The notes: a model not told the origin generated them from the sequence alone. A DNA stretch of 64,000 nucleotides from Colwellia sp. 39_35_sub15_T18 (GCA_002162675.1 MAAE01000040.1:1-64000), one strand, 5' to 3'. Shown: positions 44,953 to 55,013, counted from the stretch's first letter. A program made the numbers and translations.

Positions 44953-46140
44953 ATGTCTAGACATTTTTTTACTTCCGAGTCTGTTTCTGAAGGCCACCCT
45001 GATAAAATTGCCGATCAAATTTCGGATGCGGTTTTAGACGCTATTATCGCCAAAGATAAATATGCCCGTGTTGCTTGTGAAACTATGGTAAAAACTGGCG
45101 TAGCGATAATTTCAGGTGAAGTTAGCACTAATGCTTGGGTTGATTTAGAAACCATCACTCGTAATGTTATCAGTAATATTGGTTACACTTCTTCAGAAGT
45201 TGGTTTTGATGGTGAAACTTGTGGCATCATGAATTTAATTGGTCAACAATCGCCTGAAATTGCTCAAGGTGTTGATCGCAGTAAGCCTGAAGATCAAGGT
45301 GCTGGCGATCAAGGGCTTATGTTTGGTTACGCCACCAACGAAACTGAAACATTGATGCCTGCGCCACTGTATTACTCGCACCGTTTAGTTGAGCGCCAGG
45401 CAGAAGCCCGTCGTTCAGGTGTTTTACCTTGGTTACGCCCCGATGCTAAATCACAAGTGACTTTTATTTATGAAGGTAATAAGCCAGTCGCGATTGATAC
45501 TGTGGTGCTGTCAACTCAGCATAACCCTGAAATTAAACAAGAAGACTTAATTGATGCGGTAATGGAAAACATTATCAAGCATGTATTACCGGCAAAATTT
45601 TTAACTAGCGAGACAAAATATCATATCAATCCAACGGGTCGTTTTGTTATTGGTGGCCCTGTAGGCGATTGTGGTTTAACGGGTCGTAAGATTATTGTTG
45701 ACACTTATGGTGGCATGGCGCGTCATGGTGGTGGTGCTTTCTCAGGTAAAGATCCATCAAAAGTTGATAGAAGCGCGGCTTATGCGGGTCGTTATGTTGC
45801 TAAAAATATTGTCGCGGCAGGTCTTGCTGACCGATGTGAAATTCAAATATCTTATGCCATTGGTGTTGCCGAGCCAACATCAATTTCTATTGATACTTTT
45901 GGTAGCGGCAAAATTAGCGAAGAACGCTTAGTCGCCTTGGTACGCGAACATTTTGATTTACGTCCGTATGGTATTACTAAAATGCTAGATTTATTGCATC
46001 CTATGTATCAACAAACGGCTGCTTATGGTCACTTTGGTCGTGAACCTTATGAAATGACAGTAGGCGATGATACTTTTACCGCTTTTAGTTGGGAAAAAAC
46101 CGACAAAGCGAATGATTTGCGTAAGTCAGCTGGTTTATAG
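44953..46140 (+). CDS. metK: S-adenosylmethionine synthase
   Basis: Makes S-adenosylmethionine from methionine and ATP. Signature segments are visible: [25 protein letters not shown] at the N-terminus, [10 protein letters not shown], and [23 protein letters not shown]. Length 395 compares with 384 in E. coli. There are no partner genes. A MetJ-type box lies upstream and a repeat-rich 0.5-kb gap follows. Confidence 0.98.
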   Translation: MSRHFFTSESVSEGHPDKIADQISDAVLDAIIAKDKYARVACETMVKTGVAIISGEVSTNAWVDLETITRNVISNIGYTSSEVGFDGETCGIMNLIGQQSPEIAQGVDRSKPEDQGAGDQGLMFGYATNETETLMPAPLYYSHRLVERQAEARRSGVLPWLRPDAKSQVTFIYEGNKPVAIDTVVLSTQHNPEIKQEDLIDAVMENIIKHVLPAKFLTSETKYHINPTGRFVIGGPVGDCGLTGRKIIVDTYGGMARHGGGAFSGKDPSKVDRSAAYAGRYVAKNIVAAGLADRCEIQISYAIGVAEPTSISIDTFGSGKISEERLVALVREHFDLRPYGITKMLDLLHPMYQQTAAYGHFGREPYEMTVGDDTFTAFSWEKTDKANDLRKSAGL

Positions 46141-46164
46141 CTTCTATTTGGAAAAAACAGCACC

Positions 46165-46379
46165 TTCATCCTGAACATACACGCTCTTTGCCATCAGGAT
46201 AATTGCTCCTGCATTATCTAATAAGTTATATCTCTATAACGTCATGGCACCGCGATATACGACCGCCAAGGATGGCGGAAGTGCAATTTTTGCAGGAGCA
46301 AAAAATTGCACCGTTCATCCTGAACATACACGCTCTTTGCCATCCATGGCACCGCGATATACCGTTCATCCTGAACATA
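46165..46379 (+). repeat. Direct repeats and hairpins downstream of metK
   Basis: TTCATCCTGAACATACACGC...TTTGCCATC occurs at 46165-46195 and again at 46314-46344. CATGGCACCGCGATATAC occurs at 46243-46260 and 46345-46362, and TTCATCCTGAACATA a third time at 46365-46379. Between them are a stem CCGCC/GGCGG (46263-46278) and a perfect 11-bp stem GTGCAATTTTT (46281-46291) with 46301-46311. Confidence 0.75.
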
Positions 46380-46381
46380 AC

Positions 46382-46415
46382 AACCAGCATACTTTTACCA
46401 GGTGCTGGTTTTTTT
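46382..46415 (+). terminator. Rho-independent terminator
   Basis: AACCAGCA (46382-46389) pairs with TGCTGGTT (46403-46410), followed by a T-run. It is about 240 bp past metK, so any metK transcript reaching it would include the repeats. Confidence 0.75.
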
Positions 46416-46671
46416 ATCATAGTATCTCTCAATTATTCATTTTGCTTAATCAAGCGTCTTGTTTTTGAAAATTTATTCTCATTGAATTCTGTCCCCTTAA
46501 TTCATCCAAATAGTATTACTCGGTTAACTTGCTAAGAAAAAACGACAAGTTAACGGAGTAGTCGTCAATAAATATGCGGCTAGATGACAATTTTATACAG
46601 ATACCGATTGTAATTTGCCTGCTTCGCCCTTACTTTAACCATTAAGAAAAAATAATAAATAAAAGCTAATC

Positions 46672-47418
46672 ATGCGAAACCCAAGAGTTTACCAAAATAG
46701 CGAATTTACGCTAAATGACACGATGAAATTATCTGACGATGCCTTTGGTCATATTGTTAGAGTTTTGCGTTTGGTTGAAGGTGATATCATCACACTTTTT
46801 AATGGTAATGAAGCCTTTCAATATTCTGCTAAATTAGTAGAGGTGAAAAAAAAACAGGCGAGTGTCGAAATAATTAACCGAACCGTGGTAAAAAATGAAT
46901 CACTGCTGAACATTCATTTAGGCCAAGGTATTTCTCGTGGTGACCGTATGGACTTTACTTTACAAAAGTCGGTAGAGCTTGGCGTTAATACCATAACACC
47001 ACTTTTTACTGAACGCTGCGGGGTAAAATTATCTGCGGAACGATTATCAAAAAAGCGCGAACAATGGCAAAAAATAGTCATTAGTGCTTGCGAGCAAAGT
47101 GGTCGCTGTTTTGTGCCTGAAGTGACTCAGCCTGTGCTTTTACAAGATTGGCTTAATGAAAAAACTAAGGCATTAAAACTAAACTTGCACCCAAAGGCTG
47201 AGCATTCAATTATGACTATACCGGTTAAGTTTGAAGGGGATCGTCAAGAAGTCAGATTACTTATTGGCCCAGAAGGGGGCTTGAGTGATGAAGAAATAAG
47301 CCAAGCGAATCAAGCTGATTTTCAAGATATATTACTCGGCCCAAGAGTACTAAGAACAGAAACCGCGGCACTTACCGCAATTACAGCACTACAATGTCGT
47401 TTTGGCGATTTAGCATAA
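46672..47418 (+). CDS. rsmE: 16S rRNA (uracil1498-N3)-methyltransferase
   Basis: SPOUT-class methyltransferase that modifies U1498 of 16S rRNA. MRNPRVYQN at the start and the knot motif VRLLIGPEGGLSDEEI plus LGPRVLRTETAALTAI near the end are typical. The N-terminal PUA-like part covers about residues 1-75. Length 248. It precedes gshB as in E. coli (rsmE-gshB-yqgE-yqgF order). Confidence 0.96.
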   Translation: MRNPRVYQNSEFTLNDTMKLSDDAFGHIVRVLRLVEGDIITLFNGNEAFQYSAKLVEVKKKQASVEIINRTVVKNESLLNIHLGQGISRGDRMDFTLQKSVELGVNTITPLFTERCGVKLSAERLSKKREQWQKIVISACEQSGRCFVPEVTQPVLLQDWLNEKTKALKLNLHPKAEHSIMTIPVKFEGDRQEVRLLIGPEGGLSDEEISQANQADFQDILLGPRVLRTETAALTAITALQCRFGDLA

Positions 47419-47515
47419 ATTTAGGGCTACTTTACTCAACGCCGTGTTTTTTCCTGGTATTCGCAGCACACTAGTTGCAAATATCAGGCTAAATAATATA
47501 AAAATAGGATAAAAA

Positions 47516-48484
47516 ATGACAATGATTGAACCTAAACAGATAAAACTTGGCATTGTGATGGATCCCATCTCACAAGTGAAAGTCGCGAAAGACTCTTCCA
47601 TGGCAATGATGCTTGAAGCCCAAAAACGCGGTTATGAAATTTATTACATGGAAATGAATGATTTATACCTTGACCGTGGCCAAGCTCGAGCGAGCACTGA
47701 AAAAGTTAAAGTGTTTGACGATGCTGAGCATTGGTATGAATTATCAGACAAACAAGATATTGCCTTAAGTGATCTTGATGCGATTTTAATGCGTAAAGAT
47801 CCGCCTTTTGATACCGAATATATTTACGCCACTTATATGCTTGAGCGCGCTGAAGAAGCAGGCACACTCATCGTTAACAAGCCACAGAGTTTACGTGACT
47901 GTAACGAAAAGCTATTTACCGCTTGGTTTGCTGATTTAACACCTAGAACCTTAGTCACTAGAAGTGATGCTCAAATTCGTGCTTTTCATCAAGAATTAAA
48001 AGATATTATTATCAAACCGCTTGATGGCATGGGTGGTTCATCAATTTTCCGCATTAAAGAAAAAGATGCCAATGTTGGGGTGATCATTGAAACTTTAACA
48101 AACCATGGTCAGCAATACGCTATGGTACAAGAATATATGCCAGAAATTGTTGATGGCGATAAACGCATTCTGATTGTTAACGGCGAACCTATGCCATACT
48201 GCTTAGCACGTATTCCTGCCATGGGCGAAACTCGCGGTAATTTGGCCGCCGGTGGTCGAGGCGTGGCGAGGCCTTTGAGCCCGACAGATAAACTTATTGC
48301 TGAAACTATCGCCCCTGAGTTGAAAAAGCGTGGTTTGTATTTTGTTGGTTTGGATGTTATTGGCGATAAAGTCACTGAAATTAACGTCACTAGCCCAACT
48401 TGTATTCGTGAAATAGAAGCGGCTTACCCTATTAATATTAGCGGTAAGTTGATGGATGCTATTGAAGAGAATATAAAAAGATAG
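47516..48484 (+). CDS. gshB: Glutathione synthetase
   Basis: ATP-grasp ligase that adds glycine to gamma-glutamylcysteine. KLGIVMDPISQVKVAKDSSMAMMLEAQKRG begins it; DAILMRKDPPFDTEYIYATYML, IIKPLDGMGGSSIFR and LDVIGDKVTEINVTSPT show the ATP/Mg sites. Length 322 is slightly more than E. coli (316). Two ATGs (47516, 47522) can start it. A dispersed repeat follows before yqgE. Confidence 0.97.
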   Translation: MTMIEPKQIKLGIVMDPISQVKVAKDSSMAMMLEAQKRGYEIYYMEMNDLYLDRGQARASTEKVKVFDDAEHWYELSDKQDIALSDLDAILMRKDPPFDTEYIYATYMLERAEEAGTLIVNKPQSLRDCNEKLFTAWFADLTPRTLVTRSDAQIRAFHQELKDIIIKPLDGMGGSSIFRIKEKDANVGVIIETLTNHGQQYAMVQEYMPEIVDGDKRILIVNGEPMPYCLARIPAMGETRGNLAAGGRGVARPLSPTDKLIAETIAPELKKRGLYFVGLDVIGDKVTEINVTSPTCIREIEAAYPINISGKLMDAIEENIKR

Positions 48485-48510
48485 TTATTAAGTTAGCTTA
48501 AAAATTTTTA

Positions 48511-48607
48511 CCACAGAGAACACCGAGCTGCTAGCACAACACAGAGAAGACATATTATCTGTGTTGGCTCGAAAGCCCTTTATGAAACGTTGCAGCTCTC
48601 GGTGGTG
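48511..48607. repeat. CACCGAG dispersed repeat, copy 3
   Basis: CCACAGAGAACACCGAG (48511-48527) to CTCTCGGTGGTG (48596-48607), with GGCTC-GAA-AGCC inside. It is more diverged than copies 1, 2 and 4, but the terminal complement is kept. Confidence 0.75.
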
Positions 48608-48624
48608 CAAATGGCCTTATCAAT

Positions 48625-48661
48625 TACCATTGTTAGTGAGCATTTACGCTCACTAATGGTA
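48625..48661. repeat. Hairpin upstream of yqgE
   Basis: TACCATT...TAGTGAGC pairs with GCTCACTAATGGTA across an ATTTAC loop, with a small bulge in the left arm. No T-run follows, so it may be a leader structure rather than a terminator. Confidence 0.45.
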
Positions 48662-48698
48662 GGGCTAAAATATTACCCACAGATCAAAGGTATAATGA

Positions 48699-49367
48699 AT
48701 GCAAAGCTTAGAGAACCAATTTTTAATTGCCATGCCATCATTAGGTGATGACTATTTTAATAAAACCGTCACTTATATTTGCGAACACAATGACGAAGGT
48801 GCCATGGGCTTAATTATCAATATGCCAGTGAATATCACTTTACATGATTTGTTAAAACAGATTGAAGAAGATGATAAGGAGCAGGTTAGTGGTCAAGGTG
48901 CTGCACATCAGGAAAATAGCCTTGAGCAAGCATTAGCCCCAGAGCAAGAACCTCTGACAGCAACGCTTGAAAACACTCTTTTAGACCATAGCTTAGACCA
49001 TAGCTTAGAGCAGTTAGTGCTTTCTGGTGGTCCTATTTCTCAAAATAGAGGCTTTGTGTTACATCGTACCCAATCGGGCTGGAAAAGCTCCCTTGCGCTT
49101 AGCGATGACATTATGATCACCACTTCAAAAGATATATTGATGGCACTAGGCACGAAAAAAGCCCCAGAACAATATATGGTTACCTTAGGTTACGCAGGTT
49201 GGGGACCAGGTCAATTAGAGTCTGAATTACAAGCAAACTCTTGGTTAACCATTGATGCTGACAGTGATATTTTATTTAACACTCCCATTGAGCAGCGCTG
49301 GCAAAAAGCCACTGAAAAACTTGGCATTGATATCGCCCACTTATCATCTGACGTTGGCCATGCATAA
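48699..49367 (+). CDS. yqgE: UPF0301 family protein YqgE (AlgH)
   Basis: Conserved protein of uncertain function. Family pattern: LENQFLIAMPSLGDDYFNKTVTYICEHNDEGAMGLIINMP, LVLSGGPISQNRGFVLHR and MVTLGYAGWGPGQLESEL. At 222 residues it is longer than the usual 185 because of an insertion at about 63-107. That insertion is rich in Glu, Gln and Leu and has repeated LDHSLDHSLEQ units from a DNA repeat at 48981-49010. The core is intact. It lies between gshB and ruvX as in E. coli. Confidence 0.93.
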   Translation: MQSLENQFLIAMPSLGDDYFNKTVTYICEHNDEGAMGLIINMPVNITLHDLLKQIEEDDKEQVSGQGAAHQENSLEQALAPEQEPLTATLENTLLDHSLDHSLEQLVLSGGPISQNRGFVLHRTQSGWKSSLALSDDIMITTSKDILMALGTKKAPEQYMVTLGYAGWGPGQLESELQANSWLTIDADSDILFNTPIEQRWQKATEKLGIDIAHLSSDVGHA

Positions 49368-49479
49368 AAGCAGCCCGTAGGCTGAATTTACGTTATGTGG
49401 AGCTTACGTTATATTGAACTCGCTTATTAGACAAGGCAGCACGTATATTGTCCTATTCGCGCTTATTAACCTATAAGAA

Positions 49480-49525
49480 CTAATCAATAACTAATCAATA
49501 GCTAATCAAGAACTAAGCAAGAATT
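49480..49525 (+). repeat. Imperfect tandem repeat CTAATCAA before ruvX
   Basis: Four to five units of about 10 bases (ACTAATCAATA, GCTAATCAAGA, ACTAAGCAAGA) directly precede the ruvX start. They seem to replace the usual ribosome-site region, the nearest purine run being AGCAAGAA. Confidence 0.5.
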
Positions 49526-49530
49526 TTTAT

Positions 49531-49974
49531 ATGAGTAAAACTAATAAAAAAATCGGCCAGCGCACTATTATTGGTTTTGATTTTGGTAAAAAATATATCG
49601 GCGTTGCGGTCGGTCAAGAAATCACCGGTAGTGCTGCTCCTCTTGGCTCTATTAAAGCGCATGATGGCATTCCCCATTGGGATTCTCTCGCCAGTTATTT
49701 AAAAGAATGGCAACCTGATTTAATCGTGGTTGGTCTGCCGCTTAATATGGACGGTAGTGAGCAACAACTTACTAAAGATGCTAAAAAATTTGGTAACCGT
49801 GTTGCCGGGCGTTTTGGGGTAAAAGTTGAGTTTCAAGATGAAAGATTAACCACTGCCGATGCCAAAGAGCAATTATTTGCTCGCGGTGGTTATAAAAATT
49901 TGAAAAAAGATAATATTGATGCCGAATCGGCACGGCTTATTATTGAAAGTTTTTTTGAACAAAGTTACCAATAA
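49531..49974 (+). CDS. ruvX: Holliday junction resolvase-like / pre-16S rRNA nuclease
   Basis: RNase H-fold nuclease (YqgF) involved in processing the 5' end of 16S r[30 protein letters not shown] holds the first catalytic Asp; [14 protein letters not shown] and [15 protein letters not shown] hold the other conserved residues. Length 147. It follows yqgE as in E. coli. The next gene starts 32 bp later on the same strand. Confidence 0.95.
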   Translation: MSKTNKKIGQRTIIGFDFGKKYIGVAVGQEITGSAAPLGSIKAHDGIPHWDSLASYLKEWQPDLIVVGLPLNMDGSEQQLTKDAKKFGNRVAGRFGVKVEFQDERLTTADAKEQLFARGGYKNLKKDNIDAESARLIIESFFEQSYQ

Positions 49975-50006
49975 ATACTGTGCCCAAGGCAATTTAATTT
50001 CTGCTA

Positions 50007-50972
50007 ATGAATATACTCGCTATTATATCGCCTTTAATTGTTGTCGCTTTACTCGGTTTTATTTGCACAAAAACACAATGGCTAAGCAAAGAGCAATTGA
50101 ATGCACTGAGCAAATTCACCTTTTCAATTAGCATTCCCGCTTTTCTCTTTTATCAAATGGCCAAGGCTGATTTTAGTGAGCAAGTTAGCCCGCAATTATT
50201 TGCTGCTTTTTATCTCCCGGTATTAACGTGTTATTTTATTGCTTGGCTTATTAGTTACTTTTTTTACCGAAATAAACCACTGTTCAACAGTGATGCAGCA
50301 GCGTTTAACAGTAGTGCGGCATCAGCGGTATATGCCTTAAGTGCTAGTTATTCTAATACCATTATTGTCGGTTTACCTGTGTTGTTAGCTGCCATGGGAG
50401 AGCAAGTGGTAGGCATTATTTTCTTAATCGTTACTTTTCATAGCGCCATGCTTTTTGCCTTAACCAGTGCTATTGCAGCAATAGCCAACTCGAAAAATAG
50501 TGCTCAGAAATTTAACGGGCTTAAGTTCGTCAAGCAAACGTTAAATAACCCGCTTATTATCAGTATATTGTCGGGTTTACTGATTAATTTATTAGGTATT
50601 ACTTTGCCTGATTTTTTACAAGATAGTTTAGCGCTCATTTCAAAACCAGCCATTGCGTTAGCGCTATTTATTTTAGGCGCCTCATTAGCCTTTTATCAGG
50701 TACGCCAAGAACTCACTTTTATCGGCATTGCCAGCTTTATTAAATTGATGTTATTACCGGCATTAGTTTTTGTAACGGCTCAGTATATTTTCAATCTCGA
50801 AGCTTTTATTGTCACGGTATTAGTGATGTTAAGCGCCTGCCCAACAGGTGTAAATGCGTCTTTAATTGCCGCCACTCACCAGCAACATCAACAAACTGTT
50901 GCCGGTACAGTCGTATTAAGTACGCTTATCAGTATTGTCACCATTCCTTTATGGTTGAGCTTTATTTTATAA
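50007..50972 (+). CDS. AEC family transporter
   Basis: Integral membrane protein of the auxin efflux carrier family, about ten helices. Seen are the first helix NILAIISPLIVVALLGFI, the conserved ASYSNTIIVGLPVLLA near the middle and a polar helix break SACPTGVNASLIA in the second half. Bacterial members move organic acids such as malate, but the substrate here cannot be told. Length 321. Its 3' end overlaps the convergent LysR gene by six bases. Confidence 0.88.
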   Translation: MNILAIISPLIVVALLGFICTKTQWLSKEQLNALSKFTFSISIPAFLFYQMAKADFSEQVSPQLFAAFYLPVLTCYFIAWLISYFFYRNKPLFNSDAAAFNSSAASAVYALSASYSNTIIVGLPVLLAAMGEQVVGIIFLIVTFHSAMLFALTSAIAAIANSKNSAQKFNGLKFVKQTLNNPLIISILSGLLINLLGITLPDFLQDSLALISKPAIALALFILGASLAFYQVRQELTFIGIASFIKLMLLPALVFVTAQYIFNLEAFIVTVLVMLSACPTGVNASLIAATHQQHQQTVAGTVVLSTLISIVTIPLWLSFIL

Positions 50973-51881
50973 GTCAGGCATTTTTGCCACCAGTAAGTCA
51001 ATAAAACACCGTACCTTGGGTGATAAGTGTTTTCGACTAGGATAAATAGCATAAACGTTTGCTGCAACTTCGGGGTAATCACCAAATAATATTTCCAGTT
51101 TATTATCCGCCATGGCTTTCTTCATCGTAAACTCAGGCAAACGACATATACCTTGATCCGCTAACACCATGGCAAGCTCCATTTGTGAGCTGTTACACAA
51201 CATTTTACTGACCACATCGACATAAATACTTTTACCACTATGATCTTTATAAAGCCATCGTTTGGGTGTTTTCAAATTGCTATAGCAAATACATTGATGT
51301 TCAGATAATTGTTGTGGCTTACTTGGCCTACCAAAGCGTTGTAAATACTTTTTTGAGGCCACTGTGTATGCTTTGCTACTATATATTTTACGGCAAATAA
51401 GGCTAGACTCGTCAAGCTGGGTTGTGGCCCTGATCACCAAATCAAAGCCATCTTGCACAAGATCAACATGGCGATCATTCAACTCTAATTCCAGTTGAAT
51501 ATCAGGATATAACTGCATATATTCAGCTAAAATACTTTGTAAATAGCCTTGAGTAAAATCAACGGGACAGCTTATTTTAAATACGCCTTTAGGCTGCAAG
51601 TTTCCTTGGTTTAATAGCGCTAGAGCATCTTGAGCATCAAAGACCATTTGCTGGCATTGTTCATAATAAATTTTACCCTCTGGCGTTAAACTTAAGGATC
51701 GTGTGGTACGGTTTAGCAGTCGTACCGACAAGCGCGCCTCTAATTTATTAATCTCTTTACTGATATAGGAGTTTGAATGGCCTGTTAATGCTGCCGCGGC
51801 AGAAAAACTGCCACTGTTAACAACTTGGGTGAAAATGACGACACCGTCAAAAAGTTTAGTTTGTTTATCATTGATAGTCAT
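50967..51881 (-). CDS. LysR family transcriptional regulator
   Basis: Helix-turn-helix at about residues 10-65 (GSFSAAAALTGHSNSYISKEINKLEARLSVRLLNRTTR) and an effector domain to 304. FKISCPVDFTQGYLQSILAEY is typical of the DsdC/AaeR-like group. It is divergent from the flavin reductase gene with a 91-bp gap, so it probably controls that gene. It converges on the AEC transporter with a six-base overlap. Confidence 0.92.
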   Translation of the reverse strand: MTINDKQTKLFDGVVIFTQVVNSGSFSAAAALTGHSNSYISKEINKLEARLSVRLLNRTTRSLSLTPEGKIYYEQCQQMVFDAQDALALLNQGNLQPKGVFKISCPVDFTQGYLQSILAEYMQLYPDIQLELELNDRHVDLVQDGFDLVIRATTQLDESSLICRKIYSSKAYTVASKKYLQRFGRPSKPQQLSEHQCICYSNLKTPKRWLYKDHSGKSIYVDVVSKMLCNSSQMELAMVLADQGICRLPEFTMKKAMADNKLEILFGDYPEVAANVYAIYPSRKHLSPKVRCFIDLLVAKMPDL

Positions 51882-51972
51882 ACGGAAATAGTTTTATTAC
51901 TTTTGGGGTATTAATTACTTTTAACAATAAATGTATAGTACTAACCATCAACTTGTCAAAGGAAGTTAACCC

Positions 51973-52509
51973 ATGAAACTATTAGCCTTTGCTGCTAGCA
52001 GCAGCGCAAAATCAATTAACAAACAATTAGCCACTTATGCCGCACAACAAGTCAAACATGACGAGGGTGTCGAAGTAGAAATTTTAGATATTAATGACTA
52101 CGAAATGCCGTTATTTAGTGAAGATAAAGAAGCACAATTAGGACAACCACAGCAGGCAAAAGACTTCTATGCCAAATTAGGTCAAGCAGACGCTATTATC
52201 ATTTCGTATGCGGAGCATAATGGTTCATACACAGCAGCGTATAAAAACTTGTTTGACTGGACATCACGTATTGATCAAAAGCTTTTTCAAAATAAAGCTA
52301 TGGTATTACTAGCGACATCACCTGGGCCTGGTGGCGCAGCGACTGTGCTGGCCGCGGCAACAGGTTCAGCACCTTACTTTGCTGGAGATGTGAAAGCCCA
52401 TTTATCTATTCCAAGTTTTTACGATAATTTTGATATGGACAGTCAACAACTCAGTAACCCTGAGCTAGAAGACAAATTACAAAGTGCCCTCGCATTACTA
52501 GTTAAATAG
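51973..52509 (+). CDS. NAD(P)H-dependent FMN reductase / quinone reductase
   Basis: Flavodoxin-like fold of the FMN_red family. LLAFAASSSAKSINKQLATYAA at the start is the FMN-phosphate loop; ADAIIISYAEHNGSYTAAYKNLFDW matches the family's second motif, in which the usual PEYN reads AEHN. Length 178. An AAAGGAAG ribosome site precedes ATG 51973. It is divergent from a LysR gene. A role in quinone or chromate-like reduction is possible but not shown. Confidence 0.88.
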   Translation: MKLLAFAASSSAKSINKQLATYAAQQVKHDEGVEVEILDINDYEMPLFSEDKEAQLGQPQQAKDFYAKLGQADAIIISYAEHNGSYTAAYKNLFDWTSRIDQKLFQNKAMVLLATSPGPGGAATVLAAATGSAPYFAGDVKAHLSIPSFYDNFDMDSQQLSNPELEDKLQSALALLVK

Positions 52510-52921
52510 AAGGGTTAAATAGAGGGGTTAAATAAATTGGTTAAATAACTTTTTTGTTAGCGTTCATTTTCCCCGGTTAATCACTTGATTTTTAACTGGG
52601 TTTTTATATTCATATTTATGTAGTCAATGAACAGTGAGCAGCCAATTCTTATAACATCTGAAAAAAATGAGTGTGTCATTACATAGACGTTGCCAACTGA
52701 CATTTGCGCATTATTCATGCTTTCCATCTTGGTATTACCTTTAAACGGGCTAAATCAGGTTAAATCAGGTTAAGTTATACCGTGTTTTCCATAAAAAATG
52801 GCCAATTATCGCTGCTAGCATTCACTTTGGGTTATATTAGTCGGTATTATTTGTGTCACTGAGCTTGTTTGGATTTTTTATGGTAAAGGCCGCGACAATT
52901 TTTTGTAAAACACAGCTGTTA
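52510..52921. other. Intergenic region with short tandem repeats
   Basis: About 410 bp. Three units like GGGTTAAATAGA (52512-52545) directly follow the reductase gene, and TTAAATCAGG is repeated at about 52750-52772. No gene or RNA was recognised; the GH3 promoter should lie at the right end. Confidence 0.45.
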
Positions 52922-54901
52922 ATGATTAAAAAAGTACTAGCTGTTTGTATTCTATTTGGATTTTTTCTACTTACTTTGTCGTCTTGTAGTAATATATCTA
53001 CAGAAGATGACAACCAAGCAACAAGATTAATGTTTACAGATTTTGAACGTAAAATAGCCCAAAAAATGGCGTTGGATATTCGCTACTTTTGCAGTGAAGC
53101 ACCGATAAAAGGTGAGCATTGCCAACAAGGTGTGACTAAGTTGCCAACGGCTTTGGCTGACTTAATACAAGCAACCGATATTGGCGCTGTGGTTTTATTT
53201 GCCGAAAACTTAGTATCTAACCAGCAAATTATTCAACTCACTCATGATTTACAAAAAGCCGCTTTAATGAGCAAAAGTGCTAAACCATTGATTATTTCTA
53301 TTGATCAAGAAGGGGGCCGAGTTGTTCGTTTGCCTCATGCTACCTCGTTTGCAGGCAATATGGCGATTGGCGCAACTTATGTAAATAACAAAACTAAGTA
53401 TGCCTCTAGCAGCAGTCGCGTTATTGGCGCTGAGCTGAATGTTTTAGGCATCAATAATAATTACGCACCCGTTATTGATGTGAATACCAATGCTGACAAC
53501 CCGGTGATTAACACGCGCTCATTTGGTGAAAATCCTCAGCAAGTTGCTGAACTTGGCGTTGCTGCGGTTAATGGTTTGCAAGCACAAGGAGTGATGGCAA
53601 CCTTAAAACATTTTCCGGGTCATGGTGATACCAGCATTGATAGTCACTTAGGCTTACCTCGTGTTGATCATGATTTGGCGTTAATCGAAAAAACAGACCT
53701 TGCTCCGTTTAAATGGGTCATTGAGCATAGTGATCCTGCGATGATCATGACCGCACATATTCAATACCCCGCTTTAGATAGCGCTACTATCACCAGTAAT
53801 AACGGTGACAAAATTATTCGCCCTGCAACCATGTCTCGAAAAATTCTTACCGATTTGTTGCGTGATAAAATGGCTTTCAAAGGCATTATTGCCACCGATG
53901 CCTTAGATATGGCGGGTATTGCCCATTATTTTGATAAAGTCACCGCCACGGTTGAAACATTAAGTGCTGGGGCTGATTTAGCGGTAATGCCTTTTAAAAT
54001 TAGAGCGCCTGAAGATATTGCTAAGTTTAAGGTTTTTGTGCAAGCAGTCAGTAAAAAGTTAGCAGATAAAATTGCTCAGGGGCAGTTATCTGCTAGTGAC
54101 ATTGATGAGTCTTTAGCAAGGCTAAATCACTACAAAGAGCAGTATATTCATTTACCGACTACCACCATTGCAGAGCAAGTGGCGCAGGCGGATAAACTCA
54201 TTGCTAGTGAAGGCCACCTAGCGGAGCAACAGCTACTAGCCAACAGTGCCACGACGTTATTGAAAAATAATGTTGATACGCTGCCTATTGTGCCTGCCGA
54301 TATAAAACATATTCATTTATTAGTGGCGAATGAGCAAGAGCAACAGGCATTGCAAAGCGCTATTGTTAAACAGTGGCAAAAAGCCGGGCAAAGGCAACTC
54401 AAAATTACCAGTATTATTGCTGACCAAGATAAGGCTTTGGCGAAAATTCAAAATATAAAGCAGTTAATTCAGGCGGATTTAGTCATAGCCACCATGAGTG
54501 TTAAAGCGGGTAGCGTTGTTGATTTAGGCGGTATTGATGACTTGCTCAGACAAGCGGTTAATAGTCTTAAATCAGGACAGGTATTGCCTGAGCAAGCATT
54601 GTCCACGAAAACATTACCCACGCAAGCATTGTCCACGCAAGTAAAGGCTAATTACGGGCAATTAGTGCAATTGCAAATGGCACTGGCTAAAGAAAAAAAA
54701 ATCAAGTCTTTATTAATTGCTCAGGGCTCTCCTTTTCTGATTAAACCTTACCTTAGCTCAGCTGATGCCGCACTATTAATGTTTGATGATAAAGTCATGG
54801 CTGACAAAGAAGGCAATTACTTCAGCGCTGGCATGAACGCAAGTATAGCTATAGTGATAGGGCAGCAGGCTAATGGTGTCTTACCGGTAACGTTAAAATA
54901 A
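52922..54901 (+). CDS. Glycoside hydrolase family 3 lipoprotein, NagZ-like
   Basis: Predicted beta-N-acetylhexosaminidase or beta-glucosidase anchored in an envelope membrane. With the ATG at 52922 there is a lipoprotein signal, MIKKVLAVCILFGFFLLTLSSC, with the lipid Cys22. Earlier in-frame starts (GTG 52853, ATG 52880) would spoil it. The GH3 domain has LIISIDQEGGRVVRLP, KHFPGHGDTSIDSHLGLP with the His/Asp dyad typical of NagZ, and the probable nucleophile Asp in IIATDALDMAGI. A C-terminal GH3-type domain follows (about 400-659), including a TQALSTQ repeat. It is larger than cytoplasmic NagZ (about 340). Confidence 0.9.
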   Translation: MIKKVLAVCILFGFFLLTLSSCSNISTEDDNQATRLMFTDFERKIAQKMALDIRYFCSEAPIKGEHCQQGVTKLPTALADLIQATDIGAVVLFAENLVSNQQIIQLTHDLQKAALMSKSAKPLIISIDQEGGRVVRLPHATSFAGNMAIGATYVNNKTKYASSSSRVIGAELNVLGINNNYAPVIDVNTNADNPVINTRSFGENPQQVAELGVAAVNGLQAQGVMATLKHFPGHGDTSIDSHLGLPRVDHDLALIEKTDLAPFKWVIEHSDPAMIMTAHIQYPALDSATITSNNGDKIIRPATMSRKILTDLLRDKMAFKGIIATDALDMAGIAHYFDKVTATVETLSAGADLAVMPFKIRAPEDIAKFKVFVQAVSKKLADKIAQGQLSASDIDESLARLNHYKEQYIHLPTTTIAEQVAQADKLIASEGHLAEQQLLANSATTLLKNNVDTLPIVPADIKHIHLLVANEQEQQALQSAIVKQWQKAGQRQLKITSIIADQDKALAKIQNIKQLIQADLVIATMSVKAGSVVDLGGIDDLLRQAVNSLKSGQVLPEQALSTKTLPTQALSTQVKANYGQLVQLQMALAKEKKIKSLLIAQGSPFLIKPYLSSADAALLMFDDKVMADKEGNYFSAGMNASIAIVIGQQANGVLPVTLK

Positions 54902-55013
54902 CCGTATTTACACCTTAAAAATGTAGCAGTCACTTGGCTTAGTTTTATGTTATTATCTGTCGCCCAATTTTCTTGTTTGCAGCAACAAACCTAAATAACA
55001 TAGAAGTAACCTT

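Larger units (their letters stand above)
46141..46671. other. Repeat-bearing intergenic region after metK
   Basis: 531 bp without a gene. It holds two 31-bp direct repeats, a long hairpin and a terminator. The part from about 46440 to 46671 is plain AT-rich sequence, presumably with the rsmE promoter. Confidence 0.55.

Noticed and set aside
46203-46535. Overlapping open frames after metK
   Set aside because: Repeated FILNI/HPWHRDIP text comes from the direct repeats; no ribosome site or family pattern.
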